Positions 42,342 to 51,583 of a DNA stretch of 64,000 bases are shown piece by piece. The stretch is from Enterococcus_D entomosocium (GTDB lineage: Bacteria > Bacillota > Bacilli > Lactobacillales > Enterococcaceae). The notes under the pieces were generated by a model. It saw nothing but the letters and a program-made list of their open reading frames with translations. It was not told where the DNA came from and did no database searches. Position numbers and translations under genes: made by a program. Position 1 is the first letter of the stretch. Each line of letters opens with the position of its first letter. Location of the stretch: the NCBI RefSeq assembly GCF_030441895.1, contig NZ_JARJAS010000006.1. The stretch is one strand, 5' to 3'.

Positions 42342-42727
42342 AGGTTGTGATTTTCTATAAGCCATGTTTTGTCCGTATTTTCCTCAGGGAGAAGAAAACA
42401 CTGGGTAATTATCTATCTGCAATTACTTGCCTTCTTGCTCCGTTCATTTCCGTGCAAAAAGTGCCCCTACCATTGTTTGGGTTGCTCGCTCGAGGGGTTT
42501 ACCGCGTTCCACCAAGACGGTTTCCCGGCTTGCTTCGTCACTGTGGCACTTTCAAGGATACTTTGGCATAGCTTGCACCTTAGCCATTTTTCCTGCCGTT
42601 ACTTTCTCAAGTACCCTAGCTTATGGTTTCGCTAGGCACGAACACTACAAGCGTCTCAGCTTGTGCGAGCATGGACTTTCCTCAGCATAATCGAGTTATG
42701 CCGCAATTACCCGAAAATCACAACTAT
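42342..42727 (-). ncRNA. rnpB: RNase P RNA (class B)
   Basis: The minus strand shows the universal GAGGAAAGTCCATGCTCGC near the 5' end, ACGGCAGG and the conserved 3' end ACAAAACATGGCTTATAG, with the 5' and 3' ends complementary (AGGTTGTGATTTTC-type helix P1). Length of about 385 nt fits the Bacillus/Enterococcus type. It processes tRNA precursors together with RnpA. Its place between gpsB and ypsC is conserved in Firmicutes. End points are estimates. Confidence 0.95.
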
Positions 42728-42737
42728 CTTTTCTACA

Positions 42738-43148
42738 TTAGAATTGACGGGTTTTTTCGTTGTCGTCTTCAAAATCAGCATTTGTATAGTTGCTGTTGTA
42801 TGAAGAAGAACGAGTGACAGGTTCTGATTCACGATCAAGCTTTTTGCCAAACACTTCTTTTTCAAGATTAGACAAACGTTTTAAAATATCAAAATTTGTG
42901 ACTGTTTGGCTTTTCGGTGCTTCTTGTTGAACACGAGAAGCGATTGCTTGGTTTTTCGACAATTGATCGATTTTCGCTGTCAGACGATCGTTTTCTTCTT
43001 GCAGGGCTAAGATCTCTTTATTGTAGCTTTCGTAGTCTTTAATGATATTATCTAAAAACTCGTCCACTTCCACTGGATCATATCCACGCATTTTTGTTTT
43101 GAATTCTTGTTGCAGAATATCTTTTGGACTATAAATTAAATTTGCCAT
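42738..43148 (-). CDS. gpsB: Cell-cycle protein GpsB
   Basis: A 136-aa DivIVA-like protein. The N-terminal lipid- and PBP-binding region carries SPKDILQQEFKTKMRGYDPVEVDEFLD, followed by a coiled coil (about residues 30-75) and a flexible Ser/Asn-rich linker to the C-terminal trimerisation helix (FDILKRLSNLEKEVFG). GpsB moves to the septum and links class A PBPs to division; the class A PBP gene lies 1.3 kb away. Start ATG follows GAGGTG. Confidence 0.94.
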   Translation of the reverse strand: MANLIYSPKDILQQEFKTKMRGYDPVEVDEFLDNIIKDYESYNKEILALQEENDRLTAKIDQLSKNQAIASRVQQEAPKSQTVTNFDILKRLSNLEKEVFGKKLDRESEPVTRSSSYNSNYTNADFEDDNEKTRQF

Positions 43149-43219
43149 TATTTACACCTCATTGTTTATTCCAAATGGTTTTCACTTTCTAGACCATTCT
43201 ATCAAAAAATATACGAAAA

Positions 43220-43765
43220 TCAAAGTAAATTACTATCAAATGTTGCGTTTTGTAAATCATCCATTGTTATTTGATGAATAAAGTAGGGATTTTGCTCACT
43301 ATAGGCTTTCGCATCTCTTAAGAAATAATTAGGTTTTCCTGGAAATTCGTCATCATATAACACAAGTGCACCTTCAGTATGCTCCAGTAAAAACGCTGTG
43401 TGATTTCTTAATTGACTGGGGTCTTGGTAAGGCTTATGGCTGGTGGCATTGACATAATCGGCAAATGACTTCGCTGTTTGCAGTGCCTGTTGATTCGTTT
43501 CGTTCCAATTTTCACCAAACCCTTCAAAAGGAAAAATAATTCCTAGTTTCAGTTCCGGGTATGTTTGTTTTAATTGTTCAATGGCTTCGGCACACCACAG
43601 CTCTGCTCCAAGATTCCCGCTGATCAAGAGCCATTCTAGCCCTTCTTCGACATAATTGGTCAATGCCGACATTATTACTTTCTTAATAACTGCAATCTTG
43701 GGATCTTTTGCTTGAAAGACACCTAATTCATAATTACGATAGCCAGTAAAGTATAAGGTTTTCAT
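43220..43765 (-). CDS. YpsA-like SLOG-family protein (DUF1273)
   Basis: A 181-aa Rossmann-like protein. MKTLYFTGYRNYELG and WLLISGNLGAELWCAEAIEQL are the family core, where the glycines bind a nucleotide-like ligand. In Bacillus and Staphylococcus YpsA affects division and lies next to gpsB, as here. The ATG at 43765 is preferred over one 15 nt earlier and an annotated-type longer start, because the SLOG fold begins there; the Shine-Dalgarno is weak (AGAGAAAC). Confidence 0.86.
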   Translation of the reverse strand: MKTLYFTGYRNYELGVFQAKDPKIAVIKKVIMSALTNYVEEGLEWLLISGNLGAELWCAEAIEQLKQTYPELKLGIIFPFEGFGENWNETNQQALQTAKSFADYVNATSHKPYQDPSQLRNHTAFLLEHTEGALVLYDDEFPGKPNYFLRDAKAYSEQNPYFIHQITMDDLQNATFDSNLL

Positions 43766-43804
43766 TGTTTCTCTGGTCATCTCTTTTCTTTCCAAACGAC
43801 TTTT

Positions 43805-43813
43805 TGGTATAAT
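43805..43813 (+). promoter_or_regulatory. Extended -10 promoter of recU-pbp1A
   Basis: TGGTATAAT has a TG one base before a consensus -10 (extended -10). A recognisable -35 is lacking. It lies 23 nt upstream of recU and inside the divergent ypsA 5' region. Confidence 0.65.
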
Positions 43814-43835
43814 GTTGCCTAGGAGTGTGAACAAC

Positions 43836-44474
43836 ATGGTTATTCGTTACCCGAATGGACAATCTACTACCTATGATGACGGCAAAAAACAAAAAATGCA
43901 AGAAAAACTAATAAAGCCAAAAACGTATGCCAATCGTGGGATGCGTTTTGAAGAAGCGATCAATGAAAGCAACCTTTATTATTTAAATCGCAAACTTGCG
44001 GTCATTCATAAGAAACCGACACCAGTTCAAATCGTCAAGGTAGATTATCCGAGAAGAAGCGCCGCCGTAATTAAAGAAGCCTACTTTCGAGAGGCCTCTA
44101 CCACCGATTACAATGGGGTTTATCAAGGGCAATATATCGACTTTGAAGCGAAAGAGACTCAAAACAAAACGTCATTTCCCTTTAAAAATTTTCATCCACA
44201 CCAAATCAAGCATATGGAAGACTGTTTGGAACAAGCGGGATTATGTTTTGTTCTTTTATGGTTTTCTAGTCTACAACGCTGCTTTTTTCTAGATAGCAAG
44301 TGCTTAGTTTCTCAGTGGCACCTGCAAAAGGAAACTGGAAAAAAATCAATGACGTTGGCCTATATCGAAACCAATGGGATCGAAATCATCCCCACTATTG
44401 CGCCGCGTATTCCCTATTTAAAAGCAGTTGATCAATTTTTAACGATGAAGGAGAATGATGAGTATGGCAAATGA
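43836..44474 (+). CDS. recU: Holliday-junction resolvase RecU
   Basis: This 212-aa homodimeric endonuclease resolves Holliday junctions in recombination and chromosome segregation. Its PD-(D/E)XK site is visible as GVYQGQYIDFEAKETQNK, and the N-terminal RGMRFEEAINESN is typical. The ATG at 43836 follows AGGAGTG; the longer frame lacks a ribosome site. Its stop overlaps the PBP gene by about 20 nt, so the two are coupled as in Bacillus (recU-ponA). Confidence 0.95.
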   Translation: MVIRYPNGQSTTYDDGKKQKMQEKLIKPKTYANRGMRFEEAINESNLYYLNRKLAVIHKKPTPVQIVKVDYPRRSAAVIKEAYFREASTTDYNGVYQGQYIDFEAKETQNKTSFPFKNFHPHQIKHMEDCLEQAGLCFVLLWFSSLQRCFFLDSKCLVSQWHLQKETGKKSMTLAYIETNGIEIIPTIAPRIPYLKAVDQFLTMKENDEYGK

Positions 44475-46785
44475 ATCACAATCGAGGACCTCTCGGCATG
44501 ATTCTAAGAAAGGCACTGCTAAAAAAGCACCAAAGCCCCCTAAAGCCAAAGGCAAACGAAGTATTGGGAGTATTCTTTTAAAAGTGTTTATGGGCCTATT
44601 TTTCTTAGGCTGTATCGGGATTTTATCAGGAATGGGGCTGTTTTGGTGGTACGCCAAAGATGCACCAGCACTTGATGAAACACGTTTGGATTCGACTGTT
44701 TCTTCGCGCTTTTATGCCTCCAACGGTGAATTGATCACTGAATTCGGAAGTGAAACGAGAGAAAAAATCACCGCAAGTGAGATTCCCCAACTGCTGGAAG
44801 ATGCGATCGTCTCTGTCGAAGATCGTCGGTTCTATCAGCATATCGGGGTCGATCCGATCCGAATCGTTGGTTCTGCATTATCCAATGCCACAACCGGCGG
44901 TATGCAAGGCGGAAGTACGTTGACTCAGCAATTGATCAAGCTGTCCTTCTTTTCTACCAGCGCCGAAGATCAAACGTTACGAAGAAAAGCACAAGAAGCT
45001 TGGATGGCGGTTCGGCTTGAACAAACCAAATCAAAGCAGGAAATTTTGACTTACTATATTAATAAGGTATATATGTCCAACGGGGTTTATGGAATGCAAA
45101 CAGCTGCTATGAAGTTTTACGGCAAACCTTTGGCTGAACTAGACCTAGCGCAAACCGCTTTGATTGCTGGTTTACCAAATGCCCCTTCTGCGTTTGATCC
45201 TTTCGCTCATCCTGATAATGCGAAAAGTCGTCGAGATGTGGTTTTAGGCGCAATGCTTGAAAACGAGAAAATCACGCAAGCGGAATATGATGCGGCCGTT
45301 GCCGAAGATATTCAAGAAGGATTGCAAGAAAACCCGCGAGAAAACCAAGAGTGGAAATACTTTGATAATTACTTCAACGAAGTGATCGCAGAAGTTAAAG
45401 AAAAAACCGGCAAAGATGTTTATACCGATGGCTTAGATATTTACACCAATGTCGATATCGATGCGCAAAAACGGTTATATGACATCGTCAACAGCGATGA
45501 TTATGTTAATTATCCAGACGATAAGATGCAGGTTGCCGCTACTTTAGTTGATGTCAATACGGGCAAAGTCACGGCTCAAATTGGTGCCCGTAATGTTGAT
45601 GACGTTCTCGCAAACAACCTGGCTGTCAACGTCGCTCGGGACTTTGGATCGACCGTTAAACCGATCACAGACTACGGCCCTGCCTTCCAATTTCTACAAG
45701 ACTCTACCGGTAGAATGATTTTAGATGAACCTTATACTTATAAAGGAACCGATATTCCTGTGTACAACTGGGATCGCCAATATATGGGCAATATCACGCT
45801 TCGAACTGCTTTAGCAGAATCCAGAAATGTACCAGCAGTGAAATTGTTTGATGAAGTTGGAGCGGATAATATCGCCGACTTTCTTAGCGGGTTGGGTATC
45901 GAATACCACACGATTACTCAATCTAATGCGATTTCTAGCAATACGGATAAATTAGATGGCACAAAATATGGGATCTCCAGCCTGAAAATGGCCGCTGCTT
46001 ATGCTGCGTTTTCAAACGGTGGAACCTATTATGAACCTCAGTACGTCAACAAAATCGTCATGCAAGATGGGACCGAAGATGAAGAATCCTTTAAAGTTGA
46101 TGGTCAAGAAGCAATGGATGATACGACGGCTTATATGGTGACCGATATTTTGAAAGATGTTATTTCTGTCGGTACTGGGACCAATGCGCAAATCGATGGG
46201 TTATACCAAGCAGGGAAAACGGGAACTTCTAATTACACCGATGACCAGCTAGCACAACTGGATACATCAAACGGTGCTTATCCGGATATTACTTTTGCCG
46301 GCTATACTCCCTCCTATTCATTGGCGGTATGGACCGGATACAACGACAAAATGACACCGATCACTGATAGCAGTACCCATGTGGCTTCAGATGTCTATCG
46401 TGAATTGATGCGCTATGTTTCTGCTTCTGTAGAAAACACGGACTGGACAATGCCAGATGGACTGACACGGATCGGAAGAGAGCTTTATCTTGAAGGGACA
46501 TACACGCAGCCAAGCTATTCAGCACCAAGTTCGTCCAGCAGTAGTTCGTACGTTGAACCGACGACACCTTCTACAGAAAGTAGTGAAGCAACACCATCAA
46601 GTACAACAGAATCATCAAGCGAAGTGACACCCCCAGCGACAACACCTGATGAGGATGATTCATCTTCGGTCGTTACACCTCCTGCTTCTAGTCAGGATCC
46701 TGGCTCAACAACGCCTTCCAGCAGTGAAGAAAATCCTTCCTCACCGCCGGATCCACCAGAACCAAATGATGGTAACTCCGAATAA
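44455..46785 (+). CDS. ponA: Class A penicillin-binding protein (PBP1a type)
   Basis: A 776-aa bifunctional peptidoglycan synthase. It has a basic cytoplasmic tail (residues 1-38), a TM helix (about 40-60), a GT51 glycosyltransferase domain with EDRRFYQHIGVD and GGSTLTQQL, then the transpeptidase domain with STVKPITDY (active Ser), SRN and KTGTSN. The C-terminal ~90 residues are a Ser/Thr/Pro-rich, likely extracellular tail. The start is uncertain: three ATG codons (44455, 44458, 44464) follow AAGGAG. It probably works with GpsB. A terminator follows. Confidence 0.96.
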   Translation: MMSMANESQSRTSRHDSKKGTAKKAPKPPKAKGKRSIGSILLKVFMGLFFLGCIGILSGMGLFWWYAKDAPALDETRLDSTVSSRFYASNGELITEFGSETREKITASEIPQLLEDAIVSVEDRRFYQHIGVDPIRIVGSALSNATTGGMQGGSTLTQQLIKLSFFSTSAEDQTLRRKAQEAWMAVRLEQTKSKQEILTYYINKVYMSNGVYGMQTAAMKFYGKPLAELDLAQTALIAGLPNAPSAFDPFAHPDNAKSRRDVVLGAMLENEKITQAEYDAAVAEDIQEGLQENPRENQEWKYFDNYFNEVIAEVKEKTGKDVYTDGLDIYTNVDIDAQKRLYDIVNSDDYVNYPDDKMQVAATLVDVNTGKVTAQIGARNVDDVLANNLAVNVARDFGSTVKPITDYGPAFQFLQDSTGRMILDEPYTYKGTDIPVYNWDRQYMGNITLRTALAESRNVPAVKLFDEVGADNIADFLSGLGIEYHTITQSNAISSNTDKLDGTKYGISSLKMAAAYAAFSNGGTYYEPQYVNKIVMQDGTEDEESFKVDGQEAMDDTTAYMVTDILKDVISVGTGTNAQIDGLYQAGKTGTSNYTDDQLAQLDTSNGAYPDITFAGYTPSYSLAVWTGYNDKMTPITDSSTHVASDVYRELMRYVSASVENTDWTMPDGLTRIGRELYLEGTYTQPSYSAPSSSSSSSYVEPTTPSTESSEATPSSTTESSSEVTPPATTPDEDDSSSVVTPPASSQDPGSTTPSSSEENPSSPPDPPEPNDGNSE

Positions 46786-46797
46786 CTGAGAATAGTG

Positions 46798-46836
46798 AAA
46801 AACAGTAGATCAGATTTTGATCTACTGTTTTTTTTA
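46798..46836. terminator. Terminator shared by pbp1A and the coiled-coil gene
   Basis: AAAACAGTAGATCA and TGATCTACTGTTTT form a perfect stem with a 5-nt loop and T runs on both strands, so it can stop both convergent transcripts. Confidence 0.9.
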
Positions 46837-46861
46837 CTAACGACCATATAAATGTAGAAGC

Positions 46862-48061
46862 TTACTTTTCAAGCTCTTCAAAAAGCAATTTTTTATCTGA
46901 AAGCTGATAAACTTGATTATGCAGATCGTCAAACAAATGAATCACATTTTCTTTTGTCTCGTTCACTTCAAAAAGAATCTCCTTGGCACGATCATGAATG
47001 CCATCGATTCGCATTTCTGTCGTACGGATCATTCGTTCAGATTCGATCTTCGCTTCTTGAATCGTGCGATTTGCTTTTCTTCTAGCAAAGACTAAAACCT
47101 CACTGATTTCTGTTTGGAACTGCTCGTTTTCGATTTGTAGGGTTGCATTTTCTTCCCTTAGTGCTTCGATCTTCGCCTGAAGCTCTGCGACTTCTTCATT
47201 TGATTCGCTAGCTGAAACTTTTGCTGCAAGCTCTTCTTTTTCTGCCAATTGCTGTTTCAAATCAGCAATTACTTCTTGCAACTGCTGGATTTCTTGCCGC
47301 TTCAACGTCCATTCAGCGCGTTCCTTTTCGTAATTTTGTTTCTCTTTTTGCTCTTTTTCTTGCTGAACAGCTAACTTAGCTTCTAATTGCTGGATCTTTG
47401 CTTCAAGTTTTTCTGTATCTACTTTTGTAAGCTGTTCTTCTAGGTCTTTGACTTTCTTATTCGCTTCTACTAGCGAAGCTTTTAATTCTTTTGCCTCTGC
47501 TTCTTGTTGAGCCACTACCTTCTGCTGTTTTTTTAACTGCTTTTTTTCTTCCTGTAGTTGCTCATTTTCTAAAATCAATTCTTTAATTTCAAAAGATAAA
47601 TTTTCAATCATATGATCCTTTTCTTGTTCTTCTGACTCTTGCTTATGTGTCTGGTTTATACTCAATTCTTTCTCCATACGTTCTCCTTTGTCTTCAACGA
47701 GTTGACTATCTTTGGCGTGGTTATCACGGTTCCCAGAGGATTTTTGCTGCACTGCTATCTTTTTGACACTTTGATCTGTCTGTTGATCAACAGACACTCT
47801 TTGCTGAGAAATCGGTTTTGCTAAAGTCTGTGCGACAGGTTTCGCTGTTTCTTTCTGGGTTTTAGGGGGTTCATTGTCCGCTTGTCGATTGGTTCCTTTC
47901 TCTTTTTTTTCAGGCGTAGCCTTTGCGAACCCTTGATCCTCAATGATTCCCTCTTCTTGATTTGTCTCCTCAAATTCATTCAACTCTTCTATGGATAATT
48001 GATTTACTTCATCCATTAGCTTTTGGACAGAAAACAAACCTTTGTTTTTCTTTTTCATCAT
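46862..48061 (-). CDS. DivIVA-like coiled-coil protein
   Basis: A 399-aa soluble protein. The N-terminal ~130 residues are low complexity and polar, then residues 140-330 are a nearly continuous coiled coil rich in Glu, Lys and Gln. The C-terminus (EVLVFARRKANRTIQEAKIESERMI) matches the end of DivIVA/SepF-type helper proteins. No TM segment or signal peptide exists, so it is cytoplasmic. Its ATG overlaps the membrane gene's stop as TAATG, so the two are coupled. The locus suggests a role in placing or supporting the surface complex upstream; that is an inference. Confidence 0.72.
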   Translation of the reverse strand: MMKKKNKGLFSVQKLMDEVNQLSIEELNEFEETNQEEGIIEDQGFAKATPEKKEKGTNRQADNEPPKTQKETAKPVAQTLAKPISQQRVSVDQQTDQSVKKIAVQQKSSGNRDNHAKDSQLVEDKGERMEKELSINQTHKQESEEQEKDHMIENLSFEIKELILENEQLQEEKKQLKKQQKVVAQQEAEAKELKASLVEANKKVKDLEEQLTKVDTEKLEAKIQQLEAKLAVQQEKEQKEKQNYEKERAEWTLKRQEIQQLQEVIADLKQQLAEKEELAAKVSASESNEEVAELQAKIEALREENATLQIENEQFQTEISEVLVFARRKANRTIQEAKIESERMIRTTEMRIDGIHDRAKEILFEVNETKENVIHLFDDLHNQVYQLSDKKLLFEELEK

Positions 48062-48912
48062 TAATTTTTCACACTGCCTTTTTGTTCATTTGTATTGACC
48101 GTTTCACTTTGATCCGTTCGAGGAGTATAGGATATGCTTTCGCTCCCCTCGTTATTAGCTACTTCTTGAGCGTCAGTGTTTGGAAAGCTGCGTTCTAAAA
48201 GGGTCCAAACTCCATTCTCGTCACGAATGATCGTCTGCTCAAAGGACTGATCAGAATCCTTGGAAAATTGAACAGAGAAGGTTCCTTGGGTGATCAAGGG
48301 AACGTTCTGCATATCATGTAGTAGACGAGAAAAATTTTCTTCCCATCCGTTTAAGTCATCAATTGATGGTAATTTGCTAGATAGAACAATCGAGATTTCT
48401 TGCAAGGGCTGATCAACAAAAATCATCGCTACGGTGCGACCTAGATATGGTGATAACTGATAGGCCAACTCATATTCAGCTGCAAACTGTGCTTCACGAT
48501 CATTGGATACGAGTAAATGCTCCCAATCAATCGCTTCAAAAGCAAAGCCGTTCTCAGGATAAGCAAAAATCGGCATACGCATCCATTCCGTTTGCTCAGT
48601 TCTTAGCGCGAAGACTTCCTCTTTCAATTGACTAGTTTCTTCTTGCAGCCTTTGCAAATGAATGCCGCCTGTCAGTTGAAAAACTGTTAATAGCAAGACA
48701 CTTACGATTATGGCACTACTGCAGCCCAATACAATTAGCAAGTGCCCACTACGCAGGTTGTGCTTAAATAAACGCAGTTTCCTTTTGGCTAAAGCATCTG
48801 ACGACAGCTGCTTTTCAACTTTTCTTAATAAATATTCTCGATACAGTCGCCAACCGATGATACTACCTGCTCCAATGGCAAGCAGTATCATCCCAATATA
48901 AATAAAAATCAC
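48061..48912 (-). CDS. Hypothetical two-TM membrane protein
   Basis: I do not recognise this 283-aa protein. Hydrophobic helices lie at about residues 2-20 and 59-80, with a basic loop between them, and the C-terminal 200 residues form an extracytoplasmic, acidic region (about 85-250) with a Ser/Thr-rich end. The start is a GTG that overlaps the stop of a 31-codon ORF by 4 nt (GTGA). The end is coupled to the coiled-coil gene. Confidence 0.73.
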   Translation of the reverse strand: MIFIYIGMILLAIGAGSIIGWRLYREYLLRKVEKQLSSDALAKRKLRLFKHNLRSGHLLIVLGCSSAIIVSVLLLTVFQLTGGIHLQRLQEETSQLKEEVFALRTEQTEWMRMPIFAYPENGFAFEAIDWEHLLVSNDREAQFAAEYELAYQLSPYLGRTVAMIFVDQPLQEISIVLSSKLPSIDDLNGWEENFSRLLHDMQNVPLITQGTFSVQFSKDSDQSFEQTIIRDENGVWTLLERSFPNTDAQEVANNEGSESISYTPRTDQSETVNTNEQKGSVKN

Positions 48913-49004
48913 AGTCTCTTCCTTCCATCAAAACTAAAATTCGTTTTATTCATCCCTTTTGATACAAACTTAGTCTCGTTGATATGTTGCAAGAAATGAA
49001 TCAT
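48909..49004 (-). CDS. Unrecognised 31-aa small protein
   Basis: This 31-codon frame starts at an ATG with AAAGGAGG 6 nt upstream, one of the best ribosome sites in the locus, and ends in a GTGA overlap with the next gene. The product has a basic C-terminus (Asp-Gly-Arg-Lys-Arg-Leu) and no TM helix. The tight coupling suggests it is translated, at least to allow translation of the next gene. It is below routine gene-calling limits. No family is visible. Confidence 0.55.
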   Translation of the reverse strand: MIHFLQHINETKFVSKGMNKTNFSFDGRKRL

Positions 49005-49033
49005 CGCAAGCCTCCTTTCAAGAAGCTGATGTG

Positions 49034-49513
49034 TCAGAAGAACGTGATTACCACACCATAAAAGGTTTTACTTGAAATGATTCCAAATTCTCTACTATCA
49101 CTTGAAGTGAGCAGTGCATCGCCAACGACAAAGTACTCATCTTCTTTGAGGTACCCCCGAATCGGCAACGCCTCAAAGGCTTCATCCTTCACAGTGATCA
49201 TAAATGAAAAATCAAAGTCAGTATCCTCCGCCCCAATCAATAAACGCTCCTGTGTACGAACGAAGGAATCTCCCGGCACACCAATCACTCTCTTGATCAA
49301 AAATTTCCCTTCCTGTTCGAAAGCGATCAGCTGATAGCGATTTGGCTGGCGCTTTTTATGGATCAGCACAACTTGTCGATCCTCGATCGTCGGCAGCATG
49401 GACGCTCCTCTGACTAACGCCAGTCGATACGGCTGAAGAAACGCAATAAGCAAAAGGACCATCAAAAAGATACCGCTGATAGGAAGACCTATTTGTCTAT
49501 GCCTTTTACTCAT
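49034..49513 (-). CDS. lepB: Type I signal peptidase
   Basis: A 159-aa membrane serine protease that removes signal peptides from exported proteins. One N-terminal TM helix (about residues 9-27) is followed by the catalytic Ser in GASMLPTI and the catalytic Lys in FLIKRVIGVPGDS. The C-terminal box VVGDALLTSSDSREFG is the conserved end. The gene lies between the surface-protein genes and a small membrane-protein group, so it may be a dedicated copy for the WxL locus, although a general role is possible. Start follows GGAGGG. Confidence 0.95.
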   Translation of the reverse strand: MSKRHRQIGLPISGIFLMVLLLIAFLQPYRLALVRGASMLPTIEDRQVVLIHKKRQPNRYQLIAFEQEGKFLIKRVIGVPGDSFVRTQERLLIGAEDTDFDFSFMITVKDEAFEALPIRGYLKEDEYFVVGDALLTSSDSREFGIISSKTFYGVVITFF

Positions 49514-49531
49514 ATTGCCAGCCCTCCATCC

Positions 49532-51583
49532 TTATTTTGGCATAATATATGAAACACTTGATGAGTGCGCCAATTCATTGCTGATCACGCGATAAGAGAT
49601 TGTGGTTCCACCATAGACATTTCCTTCTGAAACCAAAATACCATTTGGACCAACGGCTTCAACAAAAGCGACATGACCATAACGAGGATCAGATCCAGCT
49701 GTTCCAGGTGCAAAAGAGATCATACTGCCTGCTTTAGGTGTTTGACTGACGTTGTAACCTAAACGTCGTCCGGTATTGCCCCATTGACCACCATTTCCCA
49801 TGTAGTCATCTACTTGACCGCATAATTGACTCACGCGATTGAACACATACCAAGTACATTGTCCAACAGGATACGAACCAGAAAGATTGTAGTCACGACC
49901 GTTGTATTCTCGAAATGTCATGAGGGAGCGATACTCTTCTGGAATTTGTTCTTTTCCTTGGATAAACAAGCCTGTTTCTGTTGCGATCACTTGGTCATAT
50001 TGAGTCAATCCATAGACCGCAATCAGTGAATTGATTTTTTTACTATAATTAACATCGGTCGCATAAGTGCCCGTCAAAGCATCTGCTGCCCGAAGATAGT
50101 TTTTTGATTCAGAGCGCCACACGTCTTGATAAAAGGTTGGATTTCCAGTGATTCCTCCGCGAATCAATTTGACATAATCAGCCATGGAATCTCGATAACT
50201 TGAATAGGAACGAAAGGCGGCTTGAATTTGGAATAGTTCTCCGTTGCCTTTATCTTCCATTGTTGGTAAAGTCACGCTGTTTCCTTGATAACTACCTTTG
50301 ATCCCAAAAAGGTTATAATGGGGACTGCTGGAAAGCCCGCTGTCGCCACTGCCGCTTTCAAGGATCGCTTGCGCGATCAATACAGAAGCAAAGACATCGT
50401 ATTCTTGCCCTAAGCTTTGGGCTTCTTGTGCCAATGTTTCAATAAACGTCTGGGTCTTTTGATTCACTGTAAATTCGTAAGGGGCTGGATATTCAGTAAC
50501 TAGCTTTTCGCCATATGTAGCCAATTCAGGATTTGATAGCCGTCTGATCGATAGCAGCTCTTCGATAGAAACCCGCTGAACTTCGATGGCAGTTTTCGTT
50601 GGCTCTTCTTGATTTGTCACTAAACTTGCTTGGTAACCATCTGCGAGGTAGATACCGATTAACTTATTTGCGTCATATAAAAGATCCCCCGGTTGTAATT
50701 GTTCAACCTGCTGTTCTTTTTCTATCCAGCTAGCTTCTCCTTTTATAACCGCTTTGATCCGTTCATTGATCCATTCGTCCATCGTCAATGGTTCTTCTAG
50801 TTCACCAATTTGCCCGATGATCTCGTAGACGAATGCCGCTTGCCATTGCGCATCATAATCAGCTAATATCGGCAAGGTGAAATCTAACAGATTCGAATCT
50901 GCGATCTTTGCTGCCCGAAAACTCTCTGGTAAATCAATGGTACGTCCATCATAAAAAGAATTTTTCAAGTGAGAAGTAGCATCTGGTGATTGAACGACAG
51001 GGTTTATTACTTGCTCAGGTGCAATAATCGGAGGTGTTTTCGGCTCCTCTTTTTTTGCATTTTCAGTATTTTCGTTGCTCTCAGTTGAAATTTCATTTTC
51101 TTTTGGTGCCAATGACTCATCAATCAAGTCGGTCTCTTTTGGCTTGTTCTCTGTTTCTACTTCTAGATCGTCCGTTTCAGCATCTATTTTTTCCTCTTCC
51201 TCGGAAGGTTCCGCGGACTCTGATTCCTCTAGTTCGGTCGTTTCCGATGACTCGGTCGTTTGCGTTGAGTCTGCTTCTTCAGACGAATCAAGAGATTCTA
51301 CAACGGTATCTGCTATTTCTGAATCCATAAGCGGCTCATTTGATTCGGAGGATAACTCGGTCGAGCCCTCCGTTTGCTCTTTGCTGACGTCTTCTTGACT
51401 CTCTTGGGCTTCTGCTGCCGATGAATCTTGGTCATCAAGTTGCTGTTCGACATTTGTATTTTCTGAATAGTTATCAGGCTGAGGGCTTTCTTTCGCCAGT
51501 AATACGGGAGAAACAAAAAGTTGGCTTGCTAAAATCCCAGCACTGAATAATGTTAAATATGACTTCTTTTTTCTACTCTTCAT
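49532..51583 (-). CDS. Secreted wall hydrolase with GH73 and CHAP domains
   Basis: A 683-aa exported protein with a signal peptide (KKSYLTLFSAGILASQLFVSPVLLA). Residues 35-200 are a Glu/Ser/Asp-rich, low-complexity linker. A GH73-type glucosaminidase domain follows with ASVLIAQAILESGSGDSGLSSSPHYNLFGIKG. The C-terminus is a CHAP amidase/endopeptidase domain with QCTWYVFNRVSQLCG (catalytic Cys) and YGHVAFVEAV (His). It should cut peptidoglycan for turnover or placement of surface proteins. The GH73 part is a paralogue of that at 62335-63204. No LPXTG or LysM was seen. Confidence 0.92.
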   Translation of the reverse strand: MKSRKKKSYLTLFSAGILASQLFVSPVLLAKESPQPDNYSENTNVEQQLDDQDSSAAEAQESQEDVSKEQTEGSTELSSESNEPLMDSEIADTVVESLDSSEEADSTQTTESSETTELEESESAEPSEEEEKIDAETDDLEVETENKPKETDLIDESLAPKENEISTESNENTENAKKEEPKTPPIIAPEQVINPVVQSPDATSHLKNSFYDGRTIDLPESFRAAKIADSNLLDFTLPILADYDAQWQAAFVYEIIGQIGELEEPLTMDEWINERIKAVIKGEASWIEKEQQVEQLQPGDLLYDANKLIGIYLADGYQASLVTNQEEPTKTAIEVQRVSIEELLSIRRLSNPELATYGEKLVTEYPAPYEFTVNQKTQTFIETLAQEAQSLGQEYDVFASVLIAQAILESGSGDSGLSSSPHYNLFGIKGSYQGNSVTLPTMEDKGNGELFQIQAAFRSYSSYRDSMADYVKLIRGGITGNPTFYQDVWRSESKNYLRAADALTGTYATDVNYSKKINSLIAVYGLTQYDQVIATETGLFIQGKEQIPEEYRSLMTFREYNGRDYNLSGSYPVGQCTWYVFNRVSQLCGQVDDYMGNGGQWGNTGRRLGYNVSQTPKAGSMISFAPGTAGSDPRYGHVAFVEAVGPNGILVSEGNVYGGTTISYRVISNELAHSSSVSYIMPK

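Noticed and set aside
42347..42690. Several open frames on the plus strand
   Set aside because: They are antisense to RNase P RNA, which explains the sequence fully.
51034..51398. Ser-rich plus-strand frames inside the wall hydrolase gene
   Set aside because: They are antisense shadows of the Glu/Ser-rich linker on the minus strand.
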